The notes beneath the pieces are model-generated. The model was not told the DNA's origin and ran no database searches. It saw only the letters and a list, made by a program, of their open reading frames with translations. This document shows positions 19,866 through 29,028 of a stretch of 64,000 nucleotides of DNA, piece by piece. How positions within the stretch are numbered: position 1 is the first letter of the stretch; every line of letters starts with the position of its first letter. The translations under genes were made by a program, and so were the position numbers. The stretch is from CAVWUA01 sp963758025 (GTDB lineage: Bacteria; Planctomycetota; Planctomycetia; Isosphaerales; Isosphaeraceae), in the NCBI GenBank assembly GCA_963758025.1, contig CAVWUA010000022.1, positions 1 through 64,000 on the forward strand, given 5' to 3'.

Positions 19866-20212
19866 GCATTCCCATCCGCTGTTTGGCACGATCCACGGCG
19901 AGCCGTCCTCCGAACCGAACCCGGCCGGACGCCCATCACGTCGCAACGGCCTCGCCTTGACGTCCATCGGCTCGGAGAATCATCCCCCTCATGACACTCC
20001 AGCGTCAAGGTCCCACCCTTGGCGGCCGTCATTGTGGTGGGCGGTGCTCACCTACGGGATCGGGAATCCGCCAGGATCATGACAAAAAGGCCGTATCCTC
20101 GGCGCGGTGATCGATTGCGAATCCACCAGAACGCTGACATGGCGATTCGTCGTGTTGGTCCGTGCGGAGATGGCCGAACCCCAACATGCAAGGTCGGGGC
20201 ACTTATGGAGTT

Positions 20213-20298
20213 CCGCATAGCCAATGGCACCTTCCAGATTCCGGATCTTCAAAAGAGGCGAAATTTCTGGGATCGGGAATGTGCTGTTTGCTATGCGG
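20213..20298. repeat. Palindromic dispersed element, copy A
   Basis: An 86-base imperfect palindrome with perfect 9-base ends (CCGCATAGC at 20213-20221, GCTATGCGG at 20290-20298) and inner arms built around TTCCAGATTCC / GGGATCGGGAA. Similar elements occur at 55028-55127 (copy C) and 60299-60391 (copy B). It lies in the roughly 600-base gap between the acetyltransferase gene and the DUF1559 gene. Size and symmetry suggest a REP- or MITE-like element; no coding capacity. Confidence 0.7.
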
Positions 20299-20314
20299 CC
20301 GTCAGTAACGTAGT

Positions 20315-20468
20315 GGCGAACCGGCAAGCCCCCGGAAGGGGCGACAGTCCCGAGGGTTCGGGCAGGACTGTCGCCCCTTCCGGGACTGCGACCCATCAGT
20401 CCACACGGAGACCGGGGGCTGGCGACCCGGGCGATGGACGACCGCCCTTCGGGGCTTGCCGGTTCGCC
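20315..20468. repeat. Nested palindrome downstream of DUF1559 gene
   Basis: Two perfect inverted repeats, one inside the other. The outer arms are 18 bases (20315-20332 and 20451-20468, GGCGAACCGGCAAGCCCC). The inner arms are 20 bases (20331-20350 and 20365-20384) around a 14-base loop. Between the inner hairpin and the outer right arm lie about 66 bases. The outer right arm ends six bases from the stop codon of the DUF1559 gene. It could be an elaborate terminator for that gene, a structured RNA, or a small palindromic mobile element. Confidence 0.75.
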
Positions 20469-20474
20469 TCTTAC

Positions 20475-21515
20475 TTAATAGCTATTGCTGCTGATCACTT
20501 CATTATTGGCTCGCGTGCCCAGGCTCCACCAGGTCTTGCGATTGATGCTGTTCTTGATGAAATGAACGCTGCCATCGCCGAAGAGGACGTTGACGCCACC
20601 GGAATGGTTGCTGGTCGCGCGGATGAAACTCGACTGATCCACGTTGCAGCCGTTGCAGCCAAACCGGCAGGAGGCCCACTGAAACTTCTGGCTGTTCGGC
20701 CCGATGATCGTATTGAACATCGTCTGGCCGTTCGCGCCCACGCACCAGTACTGACCGAGAGTATTGCGGATCGACTTGGAGCTGCCGCCGCTCTTGAACG
20801 CGGACGTGCAAGCGTTCAGACCTTGCTGGATCTTGTTCCAACCAATGGTCCAGGCGTTGAATCCGTCCGCGCCCATGGGGCTGACACCCGTGACGGAATT
20901 GCGCGGGTTGGCATTACTGCGTTCATCCCGGTAACCGACCAGAGCTTCGGAGAACGCAACCGTGTTGGCCACGCCGTCGGTCACATCCCGAATCCCATAG
21001 GAGAGGCGATATGTGAACATCCCGGTGCTCTTGGCCTGGGTGCCGCGCCAGGTTGAGGTCCCCTCACTCGCGAAATAGTTATTCAGGCGAGAGAGACCGA
21101 CTTCACCATCTGATGGACACATGAAAGCCGCCAGGCGGGTCACCCGGACCGTCTTGTTGACGGCCCCGGCAACACTACCGACGCTCGCCAGTTTGAAGTT
21201 CGCCGCGTTGTAGATCGTTTGCTGTTCCAGGTACGGCAGCAACAACGCATGCACACTCCAGTTATTCCAGGTCGCGCTGTGGCCGACCCGGTCGTTTTGA
21301 CGGGTCGCCCCCATCGGGAAGCGCGTGTGGGTGGAATGGTAGTTGTGCAAGGCCAGACCGATCTGCTTCAAATTGTTCGTGCATTGCGAGCGACGCGCGG
21401 CCTCGCGGGCCGCCTGCACCGCGGGCAAGAGCAAAGCAATGAGAACCCCAATAATAGCAATCACAACCAGAAGCTCGATCAATGTGAACCCGTGACGTCC
21501 CCGTGAATGGCTCAT
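20475..21515 (-). CDS. DUF1559 pseudopilin-like protein
   Basis: An intact 346-residue DUF1559 protein. The type IV pilin-like N-terminus is complete: HGFTLIELLVVIAIIGVLIALLLPAVQAAREA, with the prepilin peptidase site before Phe and Glu at position +5. The domain continues with RRSQCTNNLKQIGLALHNYH and ends with the family hallmark NHSGGVNVLFGDGSVHFIK. Such proteins are probably exported through a pilin/type II secretion-like route and exist in dozens of copies per planctomycete genome; function is unknown. A small lipoprotein gene lies 156 bases upstream on the same strand and a large nested palindrome directly downstream. Confidence 0.9.
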   Translation of the reverse strand: MSHSRGRHGFTLIELLVVIAIIGVLIALLLPAVQAAREAARRSQCTNNLKQIGLALHNYHSTHTRFPMGATRQNDRVGHSATWNNWSVHALLLPYLEQQTIYNAANFKLASVGSVAGAVNKTVRVTRLAAFMCPSDGEVGLSRLNNYFASEGTSTWRGTQAKSTGMFTYRLSYGIRDVTDGVANTVAFSEALVGYRDERSNANPRNSVTGVSPMGADGFNAWTIGWNKIQQGLNACTSAFKSGGSSKSIRNTLGQYWCVGANGQTMFNTIIGPNSQKFQWASCRFGCNGCNVDQSSFIRATSNHSGGVNVLFGDGSVHFIKNSINRKTWWSLGTRANNEVISSNSY

Positions 21516-21671
21516 GAATGGACCTCCAAATCAAAACGTGATCTCGAAGATCTCCCAAACTCCTGACGAGGGAGGATGAGACGCTTCGATTCCATAACGA
21601 TGACCCTTTCCCGTGGAACAACCAGCGTGACGATTCGGAAGAAGGGTCGTAAACCAACCCGTACTCGATCG

Positions 21672-21896
21672 TTACAGTTCTTCCTCCTGAACCTGTTCTT
21701 TCAGGATCTGCTGCCCCTCCTCGCTCTCGTAGTACGCCTCCATGGCCTCTTCTTCTTCCTGACGGAGTTCCGGATCTTCGACGATGGTGCCCGTCGTCTC
21801 CGCCCCGCCCGCGCCGCAGCCGCCAAGCAAGCCGAGGCTGCTCCAGGACAACACGAACAGCAGACCACCGGCACGCAGCACGCGAGATGATTGCAT
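21672..21896 (-). CDS. Small acidic lipoprotein
   Basis: A 74-residue protein beginning at ATG 21896 with a lipoprotein signal (VLRAGGLLFVLSWSSLGLLGGC), so the mature form starts at the lipobox cysteine. The mature part is only about 45 residues, strongly acidic (LRQEEEEAMEAYYESEEGQQ) and probably helical. Small lipoproteins paired with DUF1559 genes are common in planctomycetes, and this one is transcribed in the same direction 156 bases ahead of the DUF1559 gene. Function is unknown. Confidence 0.75.
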   Translation of the reverse strand: MQSSRVLRAGGLLFVLSWSSLGLLGGCGAGGAETTGTIVEDPELRQEEEEAMEAYYESEEGQQILKEQVQEEEL

Positions 21897-22623
21897 GTGT
21901 GTACTCACTTTTTTTGTGAAATGAGGGTCGTGAACGTCATTCACGAAGGTTGATCGGGATGGGTTAGACCCATCAGTCGATCAGGAAGAGGCCGAATCGG
22001 TGAGCCGACCCCAGCAAGGCGCTGGTGTCGAAAGGGACCTCTCCCCTTACCCCTGCGAAAAGGATGAAAACGTGCCGGCGCACGCTCCTCCCCGCTGGGA
22101 TTCTCCGGAACCGGATTAACTGCTGATATTCGGACAGGAAAGGTAGAGACGTCAGATACTGATCAAGAGATTGGACGTCTCTGGATATCTAACGTCCTCG
22201 AAGCATAACCAACGCGAGAACAACCGACAACAAAAAAATCAAGAATTTTCGCCATTTTTTCTCAGCAAGCTCAAATAACTCCGAGAAATTGAGAGGTCAG
22301 GTGAGAAAAACGCGGAAAAAACCGGCAAAAAATGCGCGGAAACCGCGTCGGCGGCAGGGCTGAACCCCATGGAATTCATTGATCTCAGAACCGTGGCACG
22401 GTCTCCCTTCCGTGCAATCTGTCGATACCAGGACCGGTCGCGAGAGCCCGAGGGATCAGGTCCAGGAGGTTCCTCGCTTGACGATCGAAGCGGCCCGACA
22501 CGGCGCGGCCTTTCGACAGCCACGCCCACATTCGCTCCAACACACAGCGGCGCGGCGTCCGACGGCCAGGACGTCGCCCGCCCCGGTGATTCCGCCCGAT
22601 CGGTTGGAGGCGATCCGTCGCGG
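21897..22623. other. Long intergenic region, partly AT-rich
   Basis: About 725 bases without a supported gene. The stretch 22,130-22,340 is clearly richer in A and T than its surroundings, and contains a perfect 9-base inverted repeat (AGAGACGTC at 22145-22153, GACGTCTCT at 22174-22182). Because the lipoprotein/DUF1559 pair starts on its left side, it probably carries their promoter. Reading frames at 22,369-22,630 are antisense-style GC-rich frames with no recognisable similarity. Confidence 0.5.
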
Positions 22624-24191
22624 TCAAGCTTCCGGCTCCAGCAATCCCGCCCGCTTCAGGAAGTCGCGGGCCACCTCGGGCGGGGGGCGTTTCTCCAGAT
22701 CGACCTCGCGGTTGAGCCGCCGCATCGTCTCGGCGTTCAGGATGCCGGAGAGGCGGTCGAGAACTGCTTCCAGTTCGGGGAACCGCTCCAGGGTCTTCTG
22801 GCGAACCATCGGCACGGCCTCATACGGGGGGAAGAACCGGCGGTCGTCCTCCAGGACCACCAGGTCGAACGCGGCGATGCGGCCGTCGGTCGAATCGCCG
22901 GCGGCCACGTCGATGGACTCCTGGTTCAGGGCCGCGTAGAGGAGATTGCGGTCCATCTCGCGGGGCGTCTGGGCGAGGTGCAGGTCGTAGGCACGGACCA
23001 ACCCCGGATAGCCGTCTGGGCGGTTCATGAACTCCGGCCCGAACCCCGCGCGGAGCGTGTCCTGGTAGCGCCGCAGGTCCGAAATCGTGCGGATGCCAAG
23101 CCGCGCCGCCTGCTGCCGGCGCATCAGGATGGCGAACGTATTATCGAATCCGAGCGGCGTCCAGCACGCGCACGCCGTCGCGCTCGGCGCAGACCTCGCG
23201 GACCCTCGCCAGGACCTTTCCCGGATCATTCCTCGGCGGCTCCTTGAGGATCGTCGTCAGGGCCGTGCCGGTGTACTCGACGTAGAGGTCCAGCCCCCCT
23301 TGCCGCAGGGCGTTGTAACAGACGAGCGTGCCGCCGAGGTTCGGCCTTACGGCGACGTGAATGTCCGTATGGGCCTCGACAAGCTGCTCGATCATCCGGG
23401 CCAGCAGGATCGGCTCGCTCGAATCCTTCGAGCCGACGACGATCGTCCGCGAGCCCGACCGCGCGGCCTGCTCGGTGTAGAAGCCCCAGCCGGCCAGGGC
23501 CACCAGGGCCAGCGTCCCGACGACGCCGAGCGCCTTCCGCAAGAACGAGGCATCGCGGCTGGACCGGGTCGAGCGTCCGCTCCAGCTCGCCGAGCGCGGC
23601 GTCGCAGGCCAGGGCCAGGAGCGCGGCGGGGACCGACCCGAGCAGGATCAACCGCGTGTCGGATAGAGACACGCCCCGGAAGATGAAGCTGCCGAGCCCC
23701 TTCGCGCCGATGGCCGCGGCGATCGTCGCCATGCCGACTGACGCCACCGCCGCGACCCGAACGCCTCCCAGGATGATCGGCACGGCCAGGGGCAGCTCGA
23801 CGATCCAGAGCCTTTGTCCGACCGTCATCCCCATCCCCCGCGCCGCCTCGGCCACGCCACGGTCGATCCCCCGCAGGCCGAGGATCGTGTTCTTGAGGAT
23901 CGGCAAGAGCGCATAAACGACCAGCGCCGCCAGCGCCGGCGGCTTGCCGATCGCGCCTTGAAAGAGGATCAGCAGGAATCCGAGCAAGGCCAGGCTGGGG
24001 ATCGTCTGCAAGACGTTCGCCAGGCCGACCGCCAGACGCTCCAGCACTCGCGATCGCGCCGCGAGGATGCCCAGCGGTACGCCGATGGACGCGGCGATCA
24101 GAAGGGCTTCGAGCACCAGGTCCAGATGGGCGGCCGTGGCCTCGAACAAGGCGGCCCGCTGCGTCCAGGCCAGGTCGAGCAGGTCGCTCAT
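22624..24191 (-). CDS. Osmoprotectant-type ABC permease fused to substrate-binding domain (two frameshifts)
   Basis: About 520 residues. The N-terminal part (MSDLLDLAWTQRAALFEATA...) has the BPD-type transmembrane domain with GVPLGILAARSRVLERLAVG, LQTIPSLALLGFL and the ATPase-contact loop EAARGMGMTVGQRLWIVELPLAVP. It is followed, after one more membrane segment (ALGVVGTLALVALAGWGFY), by an OpuAC/ProX-type binding domain: IVVGSKDSSEPILLARMIEQLVE, DLYVEYTGTALTT, PLGFDNTFAILMRRQQA. The frame shifts near 23,555 and 23,160. Fused permease-binding subunits are known for glycine betaine/choline importers; the ligand here is inferred only from that family. The start overlaps the stop of the ATPase gene (ATGA), showing an operon. 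Confidence 0.8.
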
Positions 24192-24971
24192 GTTGCGTCG
24201 TCTCCGTCCTGGGTCGTCTGGACCGCCTCGGCCTCGCGGAAGAACTCGTGAACGAACTTGTTCGCCGGGCGCAGGCGGAAGTCCTCGGCCGTGCCTTGCT
24301 GGATCAATTCCCCGTGGTCGAGCAAGGCCAGGCGATCGGCGATCCGGCAGGCTTCCCGCAGGTCGTGGGTGACGAAGACGACGGTCGTCCCCAGCCGGCG
24401 CTGCAGGCCGCGGAACTCGTCCTGAAGCTCGCGGCGGGTGATCGGGTCGAGCGCGCCGAACGGCTCGTCCATCAGGATCAGGTCGGGATCGGCGGCCAAG
24501 GCCCGCGCCACGCCGACCCGTTGTCTCTGCCCACCACTGAGCTGATGCGGCAAGAGGGACGCGAACCGGGAAGGCTCCAGCCCGACCAGGCTCAACCGCG
24601 CCTCGGCCCGCTCGCGGCATTCGGCCCGAGGCACTCCCTGGAGCCTCGGCACGAGGGCGACGTTCGCCAGGATCGTCAGGTGCGGCATCAGGCCCCCTTC
24701 CTGGATCACGTAGCCGATCGAGCGCCGCAGGGCGATGCGGTTCCACTCGGCCACCGAACGGCCGCCGACCAGGACGGTCCCCGAACTGGGCTCGATCAGG
24801 CGGTTGACCATTTTCAGGAGGGTCGTCTTGCCCGATCCGCTCGTGCCGAGCAGGGCGAGGATCTCGCCGCGACGGACCTCCAGGCTCACCGCGCAGGGCC
24901 TCGTGACCGTCGGGATAGACCTTGCCGACCTCTCGCCAGGCGACGGCGGGCGTCGCGTCCTCATGCGGCAT
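24188..24971 (-). CDS. Osmoprotectant-type ABC transporter ATPase (one frameshift)
   Basis: About 260 residues. The Walker A motif is LLGTSGSGKTTLLKMVNRL, the Q-loop QEGGLMPHLTI, the signature LSGGQRQRVGVARALA, Walker B LILMDEPFGALDP and the switch histidine is in FVTHDLREA. The phrase MVNRLIEPSSG is typical of glycine betaine/proline/choline transporters (OpuA/ProV group). A +1 shift near 24,895 separates the first 25 residues (MPHEDATPAVAWREVGKVYPDG) from the rest. It powers the fused permease/binding subunit encoded immediately downstream, whose start codon overlaps this stop. No CBS domains follow the ATPase core. Confidence 0.88.
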
Positions 24972-25008
24972 CGGGCTGCTTGCTTTCGGCTGGGCTGACC
25001 GGGAAGGC

Positions 25009-25476
25009 TCAAGGGGCCAGCAGATGGAACGGATAGACCGGGATGTTCCGCAAGATCCAGAAGAGAAGCGTCAACACGACCAGCACCCAGAGGACCCTCG
25101 CCGGCACCGAAATCCGGCGCAATCCCCGCCCCCGGACGATCCAGACGACGTCCGAGAGTATCGGGTAAGCCAGGAACGGCAGGACGACGAACAGCAATGG
25201 ATTCAAGCCGAACGCCCTGAGGACGTGCCCCCGCAAGAGCTGGTGTGTCGCCCGCAGTCCGCCGCAGCCGGGACAATGCCAGCCGGTCCATTCGTGGAAC
25301 TGGCAGCGCGGGTAGAGCCGCGACCCGGCCGGGTCCACCGTCGCGACCGCCAGAGAGAGCAAGGCCAGGGCCCCGTAAATCGCCGCCAGCTTCCCGCGCG
25401 GCGAGGCTGTTCCGGGGATCAACTCGCGGAACAAGGAGGCCCTGCGCAATCCCGGGTCCTTCGTCACGTCGTTCAC
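25009..25476 (-). CDS. DUF2752 membrane protein
   Basis: A 155-residue protein with a DUF2752 core: the motif HCPGCGGLRATHQLLRGHVLRAFGLNPL lies between a first hydrophobic helix (AAIYGALALLSLAVA) and two more (LLFVVLPFLAYPILSDVVWIV and RVLWVLVVLTLLFWILRNI). Function of the family is unknown. I place the start at GTG 25476, because this overlaps the stop of the upstream CD225 gene in the arrangement GTGA, implying translational coupling. CD225-like and DUF2752 proteins often occur side by side in bacteria. Confidence 0.85.
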   Translation of the reverse strand: MNDVTKDPGLRRASLFRELIPGTASPRGKLAAIYGALALLSLAVATVDPAGSRLYPRCQFHEWTGWHCPGCGGLRATHQLLRGHVLRAFGLNPLLFVVLPFLAYPILSDVVWIVRGRGLRRISVPARVLWVLVVLTLLFWILRNIPVYPFHLLAP

Positions 25477-25778
25477 AAAGCCCCCGCTTCGATTTGCTGG
25501 ACGAGCGTGTCGCGCAGGAACAGCCCCAGAACAACCGCGCCGCCGATCGTCGAAAGGATCAAGATCGCACCGAGCACGCACGACCAGAGGATCAGCCGAC
25601 GGGCCGCGCGCGATGCCCGCAAGGCCCCCTCACGGTCGCCGGCCTCCAGCAGCGACTGAACCCGCGTCGCCTGGATCAACGCCGGGAACCCCGTCGCCGG
25701 ACAGCAGAGGATCGTCGCCAGCACGGCCTGCGAGAGATAGGTCGGGATCTCGGTTTGGTCGTCCGCATCGTGTTCCAT
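25473..25778 (-). CDS. CD225/dispanin-family membrane protein
   Basis: An intact 101-residue protein. It has the dispanin layout: a re-entrant first hydrophobic segment (IPTYLSQAVLATILCCPATG with the double cysteine), the loop ALIQATRVQSLLEAGDREGALRASRAARRL, and a second membrane helix (LWSCVLGAILILSTIGGAVVLG). The loop motif GDREGALRASRAA corresponds to the family consensus. Eukaryotic relatives include the IFITM proteins; the bacterial role is unknown. Its stop overlaps the start of the DUF2752 gene, so both are made together. Confidence 0.85.
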   Translation of the reverse strand: MEHDADDQTEIPTYLSQAVLATILCCPATGFPALIQATRVQSLLEAGDREGALRASRAARRLILWSCVLGAILILSTIGGAVVLGLFLRDTLVQQIEAGAL

Positions 25779-26015
25779 CTCTCGGATGTTGGCCCTTCCG
25801 ACGGTCAGCGTCAAGGCTGAGAGGAAGAAGATTTCACCGCGAAGCACGCAGAGTTCGCGAAGAGAAAGACAGGAAGAGAAAGGGGAGGAGGAGGTTCTGA
25901 AGGCGACCAAGTCGTCATATGCGTCCGCGAGACGGCGGGATCGTTGTACAATGGGAATGAGCGACCACGGGTGGCTCGTTTCCGCAATGTGTTTCACTCC
26001 CGGCGGATCGACGAT

Positions 26016-28397
26016 ATGCAATGGATGACTCTCCGTCTTGTGCGTCTGGCTCCGGCCCTGCTGGCCCTCCTGGGGATTGTCGCGAGCGCGGCCGCGGCTG
26101 ACGACGAGCTGGAGCGGTATCTTTCGCAGATGCGCGAGCGCGTCACCGACCCGGCTCGCCCGATGGCCCAGCGCGAGAGTCTGGCGCTGGAGCTTGCCGC
26201 CACGCTCGACCGCGACGCGCAGCGGGCCGAGGACGTGACCAGACGCCGCGAACGCTGGCGCGAGGCGGCGGAATACCTCGAAGACTTCAACGGGCGGAAT
26301 GAAGACCATCCCCGCGCCGGGAGTTCACCCTCCAGGCCGCCGTCTATCGCTGGGCCAGGGCGCGGACCTGGTGGCAACTCAGCCCTGCTCGACCCGACCG
26401 ATACCGAAGCCTCGCGGCTCGCCCGAGAGGCCCTGGACGACGCCATTCGCCGCGTGCGATCGCTCACGGAAGGAACGATTGACGCGGCGAGCACCCTCGC
26501 GCAGAACGTCCGCTACCGGCTCGCGCAGATGCTCGCCGATCGCGCCCGGCTGGAGCCGGAGGATTCGGACGGACACCGCAAGTGGGCTCAAGCGGCTCTG
26601 GACGCCCTCGGCGGCCCGATCACGGAGCCGGGTTTGAGCGGGCGGGCGGACTTGCTGCGGGCCGACTTGCTCGCGAGGCTCGGGCGGTTCGATGAGGCCA
26701 CGACCGCGCTGGAGAAGGTGGAAAAGGCCACGCCGCCGCCTTCCCCGGCCGAGCGAATCGAGACGACCGTGGCGATCGGGATCGGGAAGGGGCAGTTCGA
26801 CGAGACGCTGGCGGCCGTGGAGGACGCGGCGCTGGACGAGGCGGTCCGGCAACGCCTGGCGGCGCGGGTGCTTCTGGCGAAACGTGTGGCCCTGCCCCCT
26901 GGCCCGGCGCGGGACGCGGCGGAGGCCGAGGCGTTCCGGCTCGTCGAGACCCTGCGCCGGGGCGGCGGTCCCGAGGCCCGCCACGCCTTGCTCGACCTGG
27001 CCCGATCGGTGGACGAACCGGGCCGAGAGCGCGGTCCCGAGGCGTGGGATGCCCTGGCGGAAGGTCGCATGCTCCGCGGTGATGTCGAGGGAGCCGCGAG
27101 CCTGCTGACCTTCGGCGGGGCGAAGGCCGAGGCGCGCGGCCAGATCGAGCAAGCCTGGACGCTCCGCTACCGGGCCGCCGCCGTGCTGTTCCGCGCTGGG
27201 CGGTATCGCCAGGCGGACGAGCTTCTGAACCGCATCGTGAACGATCGCCGGGCCGGCTCGATCCGCCCCGAGGCGGGTCTGCTCCGTGCCCTGGCACGCG
27301 GCCGGGCGCTGGCCTCGGGAACACCGGGGATCACTGCCGAGGATTATGTTGAGGCTCTGGAGGACCAGATCCGGGCGTTCCCCGAAGCGGACGTCACCCA
27401 CGAGGCCCGCTGGCTCCTGGGCCGGGTCCGACTGGAAACCGGGGACCGCGAGGCCGCCTCGGCGCTCTGGAACGCGATCCCGCCGGGCACCCCGCGCTGG
27501 CTCGATGCCCGGCTCGCGGTCGGGCGGAGCCAGCGTGAGGCGATCGAGGCCCCACGCACCCTGGCCGAGCGCGACGAGGCCCGCCGCCGTCTCGACACGG
27601 CCCGTTCCTATCTCGATCAGGCGCTTGCCGAGGCCCGCACCCCGGCCCAGCAGGCCGAGATCGAGCTGGCCCGCGCCCGGCTGGAGCTGACGCCCGAGAT
27701 CGGCGACCTGAACGCCGCGCGGCAGATCCTCAAACGCTGGCGAGCCCGCCCCCTGGCCGAGGAGCCTCGCAAACGGCTCAACCTCCTGCACGTCGCCGTC
27801 CTCCTGCGCGAAGGCCAGTACGCCGAGGCGATGACTGAGGCGCGCCAGGTCATCGCGACGGCCCGCCCCGACGCGCTTCTGGAACAGGCCCGCCTGCTCG
27901 ATCGGCTGGCCGGGGCGAGCCGGTCGGACCTCCTCGCCCGACGTTGCGGCGACATTCTGCGGATCACGCTCGACCGCCTCCAGCGCGACGCCGCCACGCT
28001 CTCCCCTCGGGAACGGGTCGAGACGCAGCTACGCCTGGTCCGTGCCCAGTTCTACCGGGGCGACGCCGCCGCCGCGCGCCGGGCGCTGGACCGCGAGGCG
28101 ATCCCGCCCGAGAGCCTGAACATCGAGCTGCTCTTGCTCCTGGCCGATACCCAGCTCCAGCTCGACGCCGTGGACGCCGCCGCCGCGACCTACCGCGTGC
28201 TGGCGAACCGCAGCCGGGCGGGCACGCTCCCCTGGTTCGAGGCCCGCTACGGCCTGGCCCTGACCTTCGAGCGCACCGGCCAGCCCAGGCCCGCCCAGCA
28301 GATCATCGACGCCACTGCCCTGCTCCACCCCGACCTCGGCGGCGGCGAACTTCGCGCCCGCTTCGAGCGGCTCCGGCAGCGTCTGGAACGCGAGTAA
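26016..28397 (+). CDS. Large exported TPR-type repeat protein (compensating frameshifts)
   Basis: About 790 residues. The start at ATG 26016 opens a signal peptide (LRLVRLAPALLALLGIVASAAAA). The rest is almost entirely alpha-helical, Ala/Arg/Leu-rich and contains degenerate tetratricopeptide units such as RADLLARLGRFDEATTALEKVE, YRAAAVLFRAGRYRQADELLNRI and HVAVLLREGQYAEAMTEARQVI. A short stretch around 26,315-26,385 reads better one frame over (FTLQAAVYRWARARTWWQLS), so a -1 and a +1 slip probably flank it. TPR proteins build protein-protein interaction scaffolds; this one is presumably periplasmic. It is alone on its strand with no functional partner nearby. Confidence 0.75.
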   Translation: MQWMTLRLVRLAPALLALLGIVASAAAADDELERYLSQMRERVTDPARPMAQRESLALELAATLDRDAQRAEDVTRRRERWREAAEYLEDFNGRNEDHPRAGSSPSRPPSIAGPGRGPGGNSALLDPTDTEASRLAREALDDAIRRVRSLTEGTIDAASTLAQNVRYRLAQMLADRARLEPEDSDGHRKWAQAALDALGGPITEPGLSGRADLLRADLLARLGRFDEATTALEKVEKATPPPSPAERIETTVAIGIGKGQFDETLAAVEDAALDEAVRQRLAARVLLAKRVALPPGPARDAAEAEAFRLVETLRRGGGPEARHALLDLARSVDEPGRERGPEAWDALAEGRMLRGDVEGAASLLTFGGAKAEARGQIEQAWTLRYRAAAVLFRAGRYRQADELLNRIVNDRRAGSIRPEAGLLRALARGRALASGTPGITAEDYVEALEDQIRAFPEADVTHEARWLLGRVRLETGDREAASALWNAIPPGTPRWLDARLAVGRSQREAIEAPRTLAERDEARRRLDTARSYLDQALAEARTPAQQAEIELARARLELTPEIGDLNAARQILKRWRARPLAEEPRKRLNLLHVAVLLREGQYAEAMTEARQVIATARPDALLEQARLLDRLAGASRSDLLARRCGDILRITLDRLQRDAATLSPRERVETQLRLVRAQFYRGDAAAARRALDREAIPPESLNIELLLLLADTQLQLDAVDAAAATYRVLANRSRAGTLPWFEARYGLALTFERTGQPRPAQQIIDATALLHPDLGGGELRARFERLRQRLERE

Positions 28398-29028
28398 CCC
28401 TCCGCGGCGGAATCCTGGTGACATTCTTCGAGCGCGCCACCGGCTCACCGTGTGTCGTTGATTCCAGTGCGCGCCTTTTTTTTTCGTCTGCAGACTGATT
28501 CGATTCAACGCAAATCCTTATTCTCCAAGAAGAAACGTCCAAAATCCGGCCCTGATTTCCGCGGCGCGCGACTGTCGCTGACCTTGCCAGACCATTTCGG
28601 GCGACGTTCGACAAGGGGACTATCGACGCAAGGGCATTCTATTCAACAGGATCGGGAAAATCCCCTCCGCTCCCGGAACCATCCCTCGGGCCGCTGGGAG
28701 GTCAAAACGGTCTTCAGGGAGTGATGCTGACCGTGCGCGGTGCGGCGCGCGTCGGCGGGGCCGGAGTGACACTCCGGGGACACGATCTCGCCAGGGGAAA
28801 ACCGTCCACCACTCGATGCAATTTGAATCCGGTGGGGTGCCCATTGACGGAACTCGACCCCCTCTTGTCGCTGAGAGACCGAGTTATAATCGGACGGCCC
28901 CATCATGGTGTCCCGGCCGACTGCCAGGTGGGGAAGAATCGGTGGTTCCCGAGACGATATCTCCAGGCGCCTGTCGGCCTGTCGGCGGAAGGGGGGCGGC
29001 CCATTCCGGGAGATCGCGGAGGATCAAA
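28398..29028. other. Intergenic region with promoter for the gene at 29029
   Basis: About 630 bases with no recognisable gene; the frames that cross it have no domain or signal sequence. It contains the promoter candidate at 28862-28890. I see no strong hairpin after the TPR gene. Confidence 0.5.
28862..28890 (+). promoter_or_regulatory. Sigma-70-type promoter candidate
   Basis: A perfect TATAAT at 28885-28890 follows CTCTTG at 28862-28867 with a 17-base spacer. The -35 matches TTGACA only partly. It points toward the TTG-start gene 140 bases downstream. Perfect -10 boxes are rare in DNA this rich in G and C, which raises its weight. Confidence 0.5.

Noticed and set aside
22369..23247. A 292-residue plus-strand frame entering the transporter gene
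   Set aside because: Most of it is antisense to the binding domain of the ABC transporter. The part upstream has no similarity.
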